In this document: positions 23,941-36,152 of the stretch, one piece after another
Layout of the letters: every line of letters begins with the position of its first letter
Position numbering within the stretch: position 1 is the stretch's first letter
Origin: Brachycybe producta
Taxonomy: Eukaryota > Arthropoda > Diplopoda > Playtdesmida > Andrognathidae
Length of the DNA stretch: 64,000 bases
Assembly: GCA_036925085.1 (NCBI GenBank)
Contig: JAUPFP010000125.1
Span: 124,001 to 188,000 of the forward strand
Direction: 5' to 3'
Program-made: the position numbers and the translations under genes
Notes under the pieces: model-generated
Told to the model about the DNA's origin: nothing
Seen by the model: only the letters and a program-made list of their open reading frames with translations
The model's database searches: none

Positions 23941-25183
23941 ATAATATGAGTATGTTATTCATTATTATAATAACTTTATACATTGCAAAATAATAAAATA
24001 TACAAATTAAATAAAATAAAATTATAAAGTTCTAGGTCTAAGACCATGAATGTCTTACAATTATTAATGGTTTTTAATGGTGTTTCATATTGTGAAAATA
24101 GTGGTTAAAAGGAATTTTTTTAGAAAATCTGTTCAGTTGACCCCATTTCCAAAATAAAATATCAATAAAAACCCCGACTGTCACTAAAAAAAAATACTAT
24201 TCAAAAAAGACTGTCAAGTTTTTCAAATGTGTTGATAATAATCGTTTTCAGAGGATGAAAATCAACATTTCTGTTTTTTTATTTAATTCTCCGACTAAAA
24301 AGTGTATGGCAAATAAATTTAAAAGGCAAAAAAAAAAGTTTGTAGTAAAATCAAAATTATTGATAAAATCGACAAGATTCTTTGTTTTTTTCATGATTTA
24401 TTTAGCAATGTAAAAAAATCAGAAAAAAAAACAAAACAAAAAAGAAATCACAGCAAAAAAAAAAAAAATAACTGAAATGAGAAAAAATAAGATGAAAAGC
24501 AGAAAAAAATCATCTTGAGAGCCGCCGCCACATTTTTGGTATCTTACCCAACGGCTAAAAAAGAAAGAATAGAGCATCGAAGTGGTTCGACAACCATTTT
24601 AAGTAGAAGAAAACACAAGAGGATTTCCACAAGTGTGAGAGAGAACGATGGGGGAGAAAAAACCTTTCTTGTCATTCTCTTTTGATCCAGAAAGAACAAT
24701 AGAACCCGAGTTAGAATGACAAAAAAAAACCTTATTACAAGTTGAGATCGACAAATTGGCCCCCTTTTTTTCTTTACGCTGTGAAGTGGCCCATGCAAAA
24801 AAAAAAACCGCCAAATTCTTACCTAAAGTAATTTGGAATCTGCAAAAAAAAAACAGAAAAAAGCTCTATCTGATAGTAAACAACTAAATTGGGAGCAGCA
24901 AATCATCAAACAAAAATATATATTCAATAAAACAAAAAACAAAAAAATCTAAGAAACCTTATATGAATCCTACAAGTAATTTAATAAATAGACAAAGAAA
25001 CCCTACATGTCTAATCTAAGCTCAAATCTCAATTACAAATGTCTGTCTAGTCTGGAACACTCACGTTTTACTTCAACTCAGTAATCATTTCACAGTGAAA
25101 ATCAGAAATTGAAAGTAGAAATTCTTTTCCCAGTCTTTTTTTTAGTAACATTCAAAATAAATTCTAAAACTAGAAAAGCATAA

Positions 25184-25985
25184 CAATGTGACGTGACTGG
25201 CCCTTTGGCGCCGCCGTTTCTCGAACTTCTTTGACGTTGTTCCCGAATCGGTGGTGCCGGGGTCGACTCTGTTGTCGACTGCTGCGGGCCAGCCTCTGAT
25301 GTACCTCTGGGGGTTGATTTCACTGGGCGTGACATTTACTTGCCTTGCCTGGTACGGCCCACAAAAAGACCGTCTTTCCTAGGGATCTTTGGATATAGGG
25401 CTTGACGATGCCGAAGGTACTATAGTCCTTTTCGTTGAGTTGCTGGAGGCTCCAAGCAGAGGGACTCAGGCTGTGTCTGAGTGCCTTCTGCTGGATACTC
25501 CTCTATTTTAGGAGTACAAAAACCCAACATAGTTCAAATACACAACACTTACACAGGTTTATGTATAATAATATAACTCTTTACTGGCTCTTTGTTACAT
25601 TCTTGTTAACACTTTACATTCTTGTTTTACTCTAAGTCAGGCTTAACTCTCTAGAACTGACTGTCTAGTCCAGAACTTATCTGGTTTAAATCTAAACTCT
25701 GACTCTGGTTCAAGTTTACTCTTTGAATTCTCAAGACTGACTGTCCTCACACTCAAGTCTCAAGCTCACTTGTCCGGTCTCCTGGGAGGGGCAACTGTCA
25801 CCTCAGGGCTTAATGATTGACCAACTGGGCCAATCATTGCCCTGGGCCGGGGATACTAAATTATAAGGAGAAATATTTGTGGGACTTATTCCCAATTTTC
25901 TCACGGTCGGACTTGGTTCCACGAATTCTCTAGAATTCGGGCTACCCAAGTCTGAACATCTGTGCACCAAGGGGTGCCATACTGT
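25184..25985 (-). mobile_element. LTR-retrotransposon-like fossil, copy 1 (LTR-like 5' part plus gag-like start)
   Basis: Read on the minus strand, it opens near TGGCACC and has long LTR-like sequence with a CATAAACC-type transcription region and a TCCAGCAGAAGGCACTCAG segment. It runs into a short Arg/Ser/Pro-rich frame starting MSRPVKSTPRGTSEA and ending in GGAKGPVTS. Only the front portion of an element is present; no pol, and no second LTR seen. A closely similar copy in the opposite orientation lies at 44462-45258 with the same two ends. The LTR/gag assignment is inferred from layout. It is a fossil and not a whole element. Moderately old: it differs from its sister copy throughout by scattered changes. 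Confidence 0.5.
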
Positions 25986-26128
25986 CAAGCTCGTTGAATC
26001 TTCTAGTTTCTAACACATTTTTTTCTTCACACTCTCCAAATACATAAATCATTTATATACAATTTTTATACAATTCTCCCTAAAGTAGGCAATCACTGCT
26101 AACCGCTACTTCCACAATCAGGGGATTA

Positions 26129-26797
26129 ACGCCGGCTTCACACGAACTGATTTGTGGCGCCACATTTAAGAAATCGTTTTAGCAAAGTACTGATCACATA
26201 GTGGTTGTTCACACGATCCATCGCCACCATGTTTTTTTGCACCACAGTGGTGATGAGTGGTTGAGTCTTGCCAAAAGTGGTGACCACCGCCTGTGGTCAC
26301 CACTTTTGGTCCACCAGGACATTGTTTTCAATGGTAGTCCGTGTAAAAACACCACTAAGTAGTGCCACAAAGTGGTCTATGTAAAGCTGACCTTAGCACT
26401 TGAACTCCAACTTGAAATCACTGAATATTCCAAGATCGAAAAACCCTCTTATAGGTCTATTGAGTACCAATTAATTGGCTTTTGCTCTCTTACTGTAGAA
26501 TTCTGTTCAGAAGGTTCAAGTTGAAGTTCAAGTGCAATATTTCCGTCTATAATTTGGGCCTAAAGAGGGCTTGACATGAGGCACTTTATAGTGACACTAA
26601 AGGCCGCCATTCAGTCGTGAGTGGTTGAGACCTGCCACAAGTAGCAACCACTGATAATAGCGCCATTGGCTAAAGCAGCACTGAAATCTCCACTGTGTGC
26701 TTGCGTCAACCACTCAGTGGCGTTAACAAGCGATATTTTTTAATGTTGTGAAGCGATTCTAGTCAACCACTTTTGTGGCTCGTGTGAAACCCATCTA
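26129..26797. repeat. GCTTCACACGAAC...CCACTTTGTGGC foldback repeats (two adjoining copies)
   Basis: The first unit, 26129-26395, begins GCCGGCTTCACACGAACTGA and ends AGTGGTCTATGTAAAGCTGA CC. It contains the inverted words AAAGTGGTGACCACCGC and GTGGTCACCACTTTTGG. The second unit ends CTTTTGTGGCTCGTGTGAAA CCCA near 26794. Between them, around 26395-26575, lies an inverted pair of the TTGAACTTCAACTTGAA repeat. A related pair occurs at 30626-31038. No gene. Confidence 0.6.
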
Positions 26798-28154
26798 AGG
26801 AAGCAGCCACGCCTCATTTTCACTATCACCATCCTCCCAATTTTAAATTATGTCCAACTAGGACTTTGCCACTTCGTACTCTGTACAATTACTTGTTAGT
26901 GTTATCTTTCACAATCCACAAAGTGTCCTAACTTACCACTTGGTGGCACTTTAAAATCATGTCTATTTTTTATATACAAGAGTCACAAACATCAAAAGTA
27001 ATCTTCGACAACAAAAAAGTACTCGTGTATGCTTAAAAAAATTGCAACTAAATAAATTGCTTTCCAGTTACTCAAGTAAAGTACATTATGTACACATATA
27101 CAAATAAATGGAGGGTCTATTATTTTCATTCTTGCATCATTTCAATACGGAGAGAGCTATAGCTCATCGTTATACATAGTGAGAAAGAAAGAAGAGTTCT
27201 TTCAATAGAATTACATACATTGGTAGACATCTGTGTGTTCATTATGCATTCAGTGCACATAGAACAAGTTTAAAAAAACTTCTCCAAAGTGAAAAAAAAC
27301 CGAACCGTTTTGAAGAAGAAGAAGAAAAAAAAAACAACTCAAATCGATTGAATAACAAAAATAAAAAAATACCTTCTAACGGCACAAACTTTAAGCTATA
27401 AATCATTAGCATATTTTAGACAACTGCAAAAAAAGAATGCGGTACTTTTTCCTCCTTATTTTTTTTCTTATAAATATTACTTTCCAGTTTAACATGTAAT
27501 TTTAACAATATTAATTAAGTTAAACAGTCTAGAAAAATTACATAATTTAATTTAGTATCTTACATGTACTGAATAATAATAATAATTTATATTATTAAAA
27601 CGCCAAGTGTCTGTAACAAGATGGCCGTCGTATCGTCTTTGTGTGCTAAGTAATATATTATGTGTATATGCTACATGTCATTAAAAATTTATAACCACAT
27701 TACTAAATTCTAATAGTTAGCTTAATAATCTACAATGTTGGTAAATGCCCTAAAAATGGAGGTCACATGACGAGTTTGAAAATGTCCTTAAAGTTGATTA
27801 ATGTCCTTAAGTGATCGAGTTACCCTTCTAGTTTCTAAAAGATGTTATAGTTTCTTTTAATTTTTTTGCTTATGAAAGTCAGAAAAATCAGTGTTAGAAA
27901 ATCAGCTGTTAAGTTTTTGAACAGTCGGCGCCTATGACAGATTCAATTAAATTTAGCCCAGTTTAAACACAACGCACACCGCTGTCAACAGACATGGTAC
28001 CAACTTCGTAATTTAGGAATGTGCTTCTATGGCCAAAGTAAGAAAAAAAAGGCAAAATTTCCAATTTTGATGATAACTTCTAACGCCACATAGGAAAAAA
28101 TTCAAAATAAAAACTGTTTAACCTACATCTATAATCTTTTTCTTCAAAGCTGAC

Positions 28155-28157
<3 letters not shown>

Positions 28158-28194
<37 letters not shown>

Positions 28195-28206
28195 AAGAGA
28201 GAGAGA
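28158..28206. repeat. (GA)n microsatellite
   Basis: GA run with a GGAAAG interruption near the right end. Confidence 0.9.
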
Positions 28207-28744
28207 ATGTAAAGAGTCGAAACTCTTTACATGGCTCCATTGAGAGTCATAATCTAAAGCACCACCAAATGAAGCGAAGGTAGAATACTCATTTAAAAGT
28301 TGTACTAAGGTACTAATGCAGTTGTAGAGCATCAGCCATTTAAAGGTAATGACAAGAGGGGAAAGAGGTAGGGGGGGGGGGCAAACAACAATGAAAAGAA
28401 CCAGCAAATTAAGTAGAAGGAAAACACGAAAATAAGGAAGGAAGGAAGAAATAAATACAGAAATCAGATGATGCTCAGAAGAGTGCGAGAAAGATCTTAA
28501 GAGAAATCAGAACAATTATTAAAATTATAATTGGTGCACACTTAGAGGCCGTATTCTTAATGCTCTTCACACACAAACTCGCCTTTTGGAATTGTTAAAG
28601 GTACGTTTCTACTCACATTCATGAGACACATGAACATAAGTGGAAACGATGCATAATAACAATCTCATTCTCCCAAATATGAAATTCTACCAGTGAATGT
28701 GCAGAATTACTCACACTCTCTTAGGTATGTAGGTATATGAGCCT

Positions 28745-29131
28745 GTATTCTTAATACACTCTCATCAAAGTGTAGCTATAGTGTGAACGTCTATTGAAGT
28801 ATGATTATTCTGTCTTTCAGGAGCAAATATCAGTATAGAAATACCACTAAGTGATTGAGCTAACACACACTTCCAGTTTCTCCTTAAGCTGGGTACAAAC
28901 GGACGATTCTCGCTTGTCCATCCTATGGTTTTCTGTGGACATCACACCTATTTTTATTGTTTATCTTTAAAAAAAACTTACTTTAAAAGTTATCAACATG
29001 AAAACAGCCTTAAGTGATTGCGCTACCCTTCCAGTTTCTAAAACACATTCAAGTTTTTCTTCATTTTGGTCATGGAAAGGCAGAAAAAACCCGAGTTAAG
29101 AGAGGCGTTTACACATAAAAACCACCTTTAA
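28745..29131. mobile_element. Degenerate foldback of the TGATTATTCTGTCTTTCAGG family
   Basis: ATGATTATTCTGTCTTTCAG is present near 28800. It is followed by CACTAAGTGATTGAGCTAAC, a TTCCAGTTTCTAAAACAC block near 29025 and the terminal GGCGTTTACACATAAAAACC ACC near 29105. It appears to be interrupted by the unrelated sequence beginning GCTGGGTACAAACGGACG near 28888. Boundaries are approximate. Confidence 0.4.
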
Positions 29132-30625
29132 CAATTTTGAAAACACCTTCCAACCACCCGGCAGGTCTCTGATGCTGTTCTCGTTGCGCAGTACTTAATT
29201 ATGCGGTCGTACTTCATAAGGATTCTTTCAATACGTGTTTCCTCGTCAAAGTCCACTTTGTCTTGCCGCCAATTTCGACCACACTTGGAACACCATTTTA
29301 AAAACACAGCTCAGTATTTTGAAAGTGGTCGGTTTTGGCGACAACTCAACTTCATTTTGTAGCAACAAAAAAAAAGCGTTCTAAAAGTTGCCAGTGTGAC
29401 AAGACCCTAAAATTTACCCACATTTACAGCGGTAAGTAATACAAAAAAAGCATATAAAATAAACTCAATTTATTGCAAATTTGGTTAGTTTGATGAGGCA
29501 TTAAGAATACGGGTCTATAAACTTGAAATGTACAACCTTTTTTTTTTTGCTTGTAATTTAAAACAAGAAGACGAAGAATCTAAAGAAACAAGTAGTAATC
29601 ACTTTTTTGTGTCTATCTCTATAGAAAACACAAGGAAGCTCATTAAATAAGAAACAAAATAATTATTATTAAAAAAAGAGACACATTGGTGCAGAAAAAT
29701 AACAGCTCCTCCTCCTCATCCCACCCCTATTTCATAAAAGAGAGAAATCGATTAAATGACAAGCGAGTCCAATTAAGTTTAACTTCATTTGTCAATTTTT
29801 ATAATTAACAAAACACACTTTTCTTTTGTGCCTTGAAGCTCACAGAAAGAAAGAAAGAAAGAGAAAATAACATAGTTAAATTAATTCAACCGCCAAACAA
29901 ACAAAACATAATTTTATTTCTTACTTGCTTTTTAAGAAGTTGTGTCTTTGTGTTTCAAAGTATGAAAGGAAAAACGTTTTATAATTTTATCTTTCTAAAT
30001 ATTATATACATATACGATACGCAAAACCGATTGCCTTTTTTTCTTCTCCGACATTTTAATGATTTCAACGATAAATACATTTGAAAACAACTAACCTCCT
30101 CTCTCTAAAAAAAAAAAACGCGGTTCAATCGTCTCCTTTCGACAAACATTAATTGCATTTCCAATTTCACACCAAACACTCTTTAAAAGTTGTTAAAGGT
30201 CCAATTCTAATTAAATTCTACAATAAACAAATTGGTCGTTTAATGAGACTATGGTAACACAATTTATGAAGAGAAAAAGATCATAGAAGCAACATGAGGC
30301 AAAGGAATTCACGCATTTTAAACATTCGAAGGAGGAAAATGTGCTAACAAAATGCAGCAAGCAACACACAACAAATGGCAAATTGCAGAGACCAAATTCG
30401 ATGTTACTTTAATCAAGAATTGAATTGATCTTTGCAAATTTGCAATGCAAAAACATACACAAACACAAATGAGCCCCTTAAAAAAATCCAAAAGTGGTTT
30501 AAGTCTTTTATATCAAATAATGAGATAACCAAGATTTTCGTAATGACCTAACACACTAGTTTGCATATGAATTATCTGGGAATATTCGTGCTAATCCTAA
30601 CTAGACCAGCAAAGTTATAACTTAG

Positions 30626-31038
30626 GCCTGATTCATAAGAATCACCATTGAGAACGACATAATACTGTCGGTGCATCCCAACTGGTATGACCTTTATCAT
30701 TACCGACAAACATCCCATGGTCGCCACTTGTAGCTGAACAAGCCCACACTTCGTCAAAGTGGTTGACACGGCTTGCTTCACACGGACCAAAATTGAAAAC
30801 AATATAATGCTGTCAGTGTGGACCACTGGTATGACCTTATTAACATCATTTTCCGACAAATAGTCGGTTATATCGCCACTTGCAGCAAAACTCAACCACT
30901 CATGTATCTCTATTGTGGCGAAAGAAAAAAAAACCCGATGGCCGTGGCCCGTGTTAACATCCCCTATGTAATCAATGGCCTGCTAAAAAAAACACCATTG
31001 TTGTGGCTCCACAAAGTGATCTGTGTGAAGCCATCCTT
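30626..31038. repeat. GCTTCACACGG...TGTGTGAAGCC repeats (two adjoining copies)
   Basis: GGTATGACCTTTATCATTAC CGACAAAC and GGTATGACCTTATTAACATC ATTTTCCGACAAA are tandem versions of one block. TTGCTTCACACGGACC near 30774 and GATCTGTGTGAAGCCATCC near 31018 are inverted ends. The 107- and 87-residue frames here are translations of this repeat. Confidence 0.55.
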
Positions 31039-32072
31039 TGCCAGATGTACGACTGAAATGATGAATTTGAACAATGTCTAGTAATTATTTAAATGAACCG
31101 ATTTTCACACTTATTCAATAAAAAGTAACTGATGTTAAAAATGACCTTTAATGTGTTTACATTTTTGATGGACATCAAAATTTATTTAATGTATAAATTA
31201 GATCAAATTAAGTAAATTAGCAACGAATTTCGTTTAATGAGTAACATAACTGACTGACCACTGGTCAGACATGATATGATGATGCTCATTGGAGAAAAGA
31301 GAGAAAGAGAGATAAAAGAAAAATAGTGACAATCATTCATCATGAACACATCATATATCATAGACGACCATCAATCACAAGAGACAGATAAAAAAACAAC
31401 CACCAAAGCCCTGAACAACAACAAGAAAAACACAGATACAAACTAGTTCTTGGTCATCTCACCCATGACCATAATGAAATATTTAGCCACGTATATGTTT
31501 TATTTAGCTTTGGATTTTTTTTTCTTCTTTCTTCGTCTTCCTTCTTCTTTTCTATCCGTGTTTCAAGAAGAAGAAAAAACCAAGAAAAATCTAAAACGAA
31601 TTCGAAATTGATTGTTTTCCAATCGGAACATAAGATTGAGAACAGATGTCTCATCTGAGACTGTGCACAAAAAACATAAGAAAATCCTCTAACCACCCCT
31701 CCCACACCTTTACATAACACACATACTAAAAAAACAATCTAACTGCTGAGAAAAACAATTTTATTCTTACCTTGCCTACCTTCAAAATACAGTGAAAGTT
31801 TTTAAAAAGGTATAGAGTTTTAAGGCATAAATTCAAGAAAGAAACTTGGCACTTGAACCTTGAAAATTCTAAGCAATGTTCCAACACTTATCATAATTCA
31901 AATATACGAACCATATACCTTGTCTATACTTCAACTAATTGCATTCAAATTAAACATGTTTTGTTGAATGGCTTCAGTTAATTAAAATTTGGCTAAACAG
32001 AAAATAAATCTAATAATTGCCAATTTCTACAAAAAGATAATAAACTCGAAATTCTTTAACATAGTAACCTAC

Positions 32073-32273
32073 CTCGCCTACTTTGTATTTCGACCATGGA
32101 TAGGGGCAGACGGAGTATGAGCCATAGGAGCTGCTAAAAGACAAGTGGGATCCAAGATAACTCAGCAGTTTATCCCAAGGAATGTCATATGTTTCACAAT
32201 GAGAGTTTTGCCCAAAATCACGTTGCAAGTGTTTCTTGTAATGTTGGTCCCAGGGTTTACCCCTATTCATGGT
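32073..32273 (-). CDS. Candidate extra exon in the large CARP intron, function unknown
   Basis: An open stretch of 67 codons on the gene's strand. It is bounded by an acceptor-like AG (32274-32275, poor pyrimidine tract) and a donor GTAGGT (32072-32067). It reads T then MNRGKPWDQHYKKHLQRDFG, then QNSHCETYDIPWDKLLSYLG, then an S/Y-rich stretch ending PYPWSKYKVGE. The residue mix (several Trp, Cys, Tyr) and a base composition visibly richer in GC than the surrounding intron look exonic, unlike the low-complexity frames nearby. If spliced at both sites it is a phase-0/phase-0 cassette, matching the phase at the 57.2-kb/20.2-kb junction. The context ACCATGA could also make it an alternative first exon. 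An in-frame TAG, part of the presumed acceptor, stands directly upstream. No family is recognised, and insertion into the CA domain would be unusual. Alternatives are a nested gene or chance. Confidence 0.3.
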
Positions 32274-32364
32274 CTAAGACTTTGTAACTAAATGGAACCT
32301 ACTGTAACACTATAAGATATATAGTGTTGTAACAATTTTAATGTGGCTTGTAAACAGATGAATT

Positions 32365-32800
32365 TTGAATTCTGATTATTTTGTCTTTCAGGAGCGAAAT
32401 TAAGAAATAGATGATCACACATGCTGAAAAAAAAATCCAACTGAAAAAGGAAATTATCTCATTTGAATAATTATCTATGTTCCTGAAAGTTTGCTAAAAC
32501 AATGAATTTGTATCAATAGTTTCTATTTTGCCACATAGAATTACATTTTATAAAGCCAATTTCAAAGGCATTTAACAAATACATATTTTCATGTTGATAT
32601 CTTTCAAAATGAGCTTTTAACATGAGTCTGAAAATGATCCAACTTTAACCAGACGGTATTTGTTAATTTTTTGTCCATAAAATGTTTATTTTGAAATATA
32701 ACAAACATAAAAATATTCTTAAACGATTCAGCTACACATTCTAGTTTCTAAAACACTTTCTAGATTTAAAAAAAAAAAAAAAATTCGCTCCTGAAAAACA
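32365..32800. repeat. AGAAACTAGAA-family repeat, partial
   Basis: TGATTATTTTGTCTTTCAGG AGCGAAATTAAG near 32374 and TTCATGTTGATATCTTTCAA AATGAGC near 32588 are family blocks. The segment ends with the inverse block CACATTCTAGTTTCTAAAAC ACTTTC near 32752. It lies 95 bp upstream (on the minus strand) of the candidate exon at 32273. Boundaries are approximate. Confidence 0.45.
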
Positions 32801-32956
32801 TAGGTTGGGGTCACAAACTTTAGAAGGAAACTTCGAATTTGAACTTGAGACTTTACTACTCGGAGAAGGAATTTCACAATGCCGAAAAACCCTGTTACCA
32901 CGAGTACCTTTAAAGTTCAAGAGCCGAGTGTTTCCCTTCTTGAATTTGGACCTAAG
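32797..32956. repeat. Foldback of the GAAACTTCGAATTTGAACTTG type
   Basis: TTAGAAGGAAACTTCGAATT TGAACTTGAGAC is mirrored by TTCAAGAGCCGAGTGTTTCC CTTCTTGAATTTGGACC. Relatives occur near 8880-9040, 9795-9905, 21540-21660, 26395-26575, 31825-31890 and 61890-61935. Class unknown. Confidence 0.5.
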
Positions 32957-34034
32957 TAACTAAGAAAGGATTGAAAAGAATAAGGAAGGAGGAGGAGAAT
33001 CAATTGAAATTCAAAGGCTGTGGGAACCCATAGACAGAAAAAAACCCACGAGAGAGGACACCACCACGACAAGGGGCAATTCTACTGGGAAATCAAAAGA
33101 ATTCCACAAAATCAAATAGTGTGTATAGTGTAGAGAAGAAAGAAAAAAAAGTGTAATTTGCATTTATTTGGTGTTGGAAATTATCCAGGAATATGGATGG
33201 AGAGCTAGATAGATATAAATTGGATTCTCTCCTAAATATCTACAACTCTTTCTAAATGTTTTCGGATCAATAACTTCATTTTATCCTCAAGGAATAACTA
33301 TTGAGTTTTTCTTTATTAAAAGAATTATCTAACGTAATCGTTTATTCTTGATATTAAATTTTTGATGGTCAATAATAACGATGAAAAACGTGAACTGTAA
33401 ATTGAAAATAATAACATGCTTGAAGTGATTTCAAATATTAATATATTAAGGACACATTTTCGATGAATCTTAACCACATTGTGCTTTTATTTCAGGTATT
33501 TTTTTTAAAAAAAAGGACACCTGAAATGACTTTTGTAACATTTCCTTTTCCCATCACTAGTTGTAAAAGTAATTATTTCAAAGGTGCTGTTTTTCGTTTG
33601 CTCACCCTTGGGAAATTTACAGAAAAGAAAGGAAAGAATGACGAATGATGGGAACGAAATTTAGAAAGATGTTGTATAATATGTGCAGCCACCACAGCCA
33701 AATACACACACACATCCCACAAATTAATCACTTCGAAAAATGTTACTGCAATAGCAACCAAAAAAAAAGTAGGAAAAAAAAAAATCACTTCTAGATATCA
33801 GTGAATCGGGTTTTTTTGGGGGAAATGATCAATTGAAAAAAAAGTGTGCTCAGCATTTAGAATATTTCTGAAACAACAAAACAACTAATAATTAATTAAA
33901 AGTCTTCTAATCTTGTCTAACTTATCTCCAGCGTCACTTGTTAACACTTTAAACTGAACTATTAAATTCTGAATCTCTTAATAGGTCGTTAGCAGCATGG
34001 TGAACCATCAAACCCTTATTAGTTCATATTCAAA

Positions 34035-34135
34035 TGTGCCCAGCACTAAAATTTCGTTTGCCCCGCCCTTTTATGACATCAGACCAAGTAACAAACTAAT
34101 TCGAAATTTATGGCAATCATAAACGGGCGGGGCAA
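34035..34135. mobile_element. ACAGGCA-type MITE fragment
   Basis: GTGCCCAGCACTAAAATTTC G at the left, GCCCCGCCCTTTTATGACAT CAGACCAAG in the middle and CATAAACGGGCGGGGCAAAG at the right. The terminal ACAGGCA ends are missing on both sides. Confidence 0.55.
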
Positions 34136-34400
34136 AGCCGTCCCTGACCCAATTGTTTTAGCCACTCTCCTTTTTCTTTGCCATGCCCCTATTTTGTCAC
34201 TAGTCCTTTTTTTTTCCTTTCATAAATTTGTTCTATGTACCTATGACATTCATATGATATCATAATGCACCCAAAAAGGGGCTGGAACTGACATTATGTG
34301 TTTTGTGCATTTTATGCAAACTGTTGGCCGTTTAACAAATCAAGCCTAGCATTTTTTTGTCAAATCTCTCTGACCTCACAAGCTTCAAGTTACAATGTAG

Positions 34401-34601
34401 ACAGGCAGTTAGAAATCGGGGAGAACTTCAGTTGGCTCCGCCCTTGTTATGACAAACGCAACTTCTAATAGGTTGGTTATGTAGTCTGACGTCACATGCT
34501 CCGCCCTTTTCAACGTCGAACCACACAATAAACCAAATAGAAGTTGCCGGCGGGTTTAGGGCCGAGCCAACTGAAGTTCTCCCCGATTTCTAACTGCCTG
34601 T
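34401..34601. mobile_element. ACAGGCA-type MITE with 8-bp target-site duplication
   Basis: Begins ACAGGCAGTTAGAAATCGGG and ends CCCGATTTCTAACTGCCTGT. It is flanked by CAATGTAG (34393-34400) and CAATGTGG (34602-34609), a 7 of 8 duplication. Length 201 bp. It contains TGACGTCA at 34487-34494 and GGCTCCGCCC arms. The 8-bp duplication points to hAT-like mobilisation. Confidence 0.82.
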
Positions 34602-35495
34602 CAATGTGGCGGCACCTATAAAAGCTTTTTACTTTTAATAAATATACTTTTAATTCTGATTTGAATTTGTCAAGTCTGATAAGTGCGGAAACTATACGAA
34701 CTCCTAAACTATATTCAGCATAATTTACAATCTCAAAACTTTCAAGTTTTAATTAAATAATCACAACGTTCCAAACTCTTTTACCATTATTCAATTGGAA
34801 ATTAAACGGACTTCATTATTTCAGTTTGATGTTTAAAAGTGTATAAAACACAATGAACCACACACACACGCATTTCTTAAAAAAACGTACAAAGCGAAAA
34901 AACAATCAATAACAAACAAAAAACACCCCATAGTAGACAGTGAGAAAGAGAGAGAACAGATCTTTTCTCATTCACTCAATACAAATCTTAGCAAAACAAT
35001 AAGCGTCACTTTCCCCAGACTACTTTGACAACTTCCCAAGGAATGTGAAGAATTCCAGTAAATACAAGTTCAAGAAATTGCACACACACAAAAGCTTAAA
35101 GATAATCAAATAAAAAAGAGTGTTCTTTACACCCTTGAGCAGAGGAGAAAAACCTCAAAATTAATTATTCACCATTAAGGTTTCAAAGATGCCACTGCTG
35201 AGATATATCAAACTGAATATCCAATCACAATTCAGCTCAATGTTACAAACGCACACAAAACGTATTGTTTTCAGGTTTTTTTTTTCCTCTGTAAAATTAA
35301 AACATTTTCTACCAAATGTGACCTTACTACATGTAGAAAATGGCACATTTTTTTCAAATATAAACAGTTATCTTAAAACTAATCACAACAACATATGCAG
35401 TTGTGATCTATAATGAGATAACATTAAATTGAAAATTTGATATTTCTTCAAAATGTTGAATGAATTCCAAAATAATTTAAAATAGCCTTTTTTCA

Positions 35496-35498
<3 letters not shown>

Positions 35499-35532
<34 letters not shown>

Positions 35533-35534
35533 GA
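35499..35534. repeat. (GTT)12 microsatellite
   Basis: Uninterrupted GTT/TTG units. They make a poly-Gln run in the minus frame, which also contains the TA repeat 100 bp away and is not a gene. Confidence 0.9.
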
Positions 35535-35627
35535 ATGAAAAATAAAATGTAAAACTCGGAAGTTAAAATTGGATTTAATCTTTCCATCGCATTAAATGTG
35601 GCATGGAGCAACACATACATAACAATG

Positions 35628-35628
<1 letters not shown>

Positions 35629-35689
<61 letters not shown>
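35629..35689. repeat. (TA)n microsatellite
   Basis: About 60 bp of alternating TA. Confidence 0.95.
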
Positions 35690-35690
<1 letters not shown>

Positions 35691-35974
35691 CCTACATGTG
35701 CTATATGGATTGAAACCACATTCACTACAAGGTACTTTTAAAATAGGACTGAATAACAATTGCGTGGAAATGGAAAGGGAGGGTTAAGTGAATTGCAAGC
35801 TAAATTTTTGCAATGTAAACCTCATGTCAAACCAACTAGGAATTCTCAATTTTCATAGTATAAATGCCACAGACACACACTAGAAAATCGATGTGATTCG
35901 TGCATGACATTCTTAATCTTTTTTTCTCTTCTTCTTCTTCTTCTTTTTCTGTATAAAGTTCAATATCATGAAAA

Positions 35975-36152
35975 TAGAAGGGAGGGGGAGGGGGGGATGG
36001 GGAGGGGGGGAGGGAGAGGGAGGGGGGGAGGGGGGGAGGGAGAGGGAGGGGGAGAGGGAGAGGGAGAGGGGGGAGAGGGAGAGGGAGAGGGAGAGGGGGG
36101 AGAGGGAGAGGGGGGGGGAGAGGGGGGGGGAGAGGGGGGAGGGGAGAGAAAA
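35975..36152. repeat. Purine-only GGGAGA minisatellite
   Basis: About 180 bp composed almost entirely of G and A on the plus strand, built from GGGAGAGGGAGAGG and GGGGGGGAG variants. The long overlapping frames rich in Gly/Glu/Arg or Pro/Ser/Leu in this span are translation artefacts. Confidence 0.9.

Noticed and set aside
30572-31081. 107-residue minus and 87-residue plus frames
   Set aside because: Both translate tandem copies of a dispersed GCTTCACAC repeat, as the duplicated VIPV segments show.
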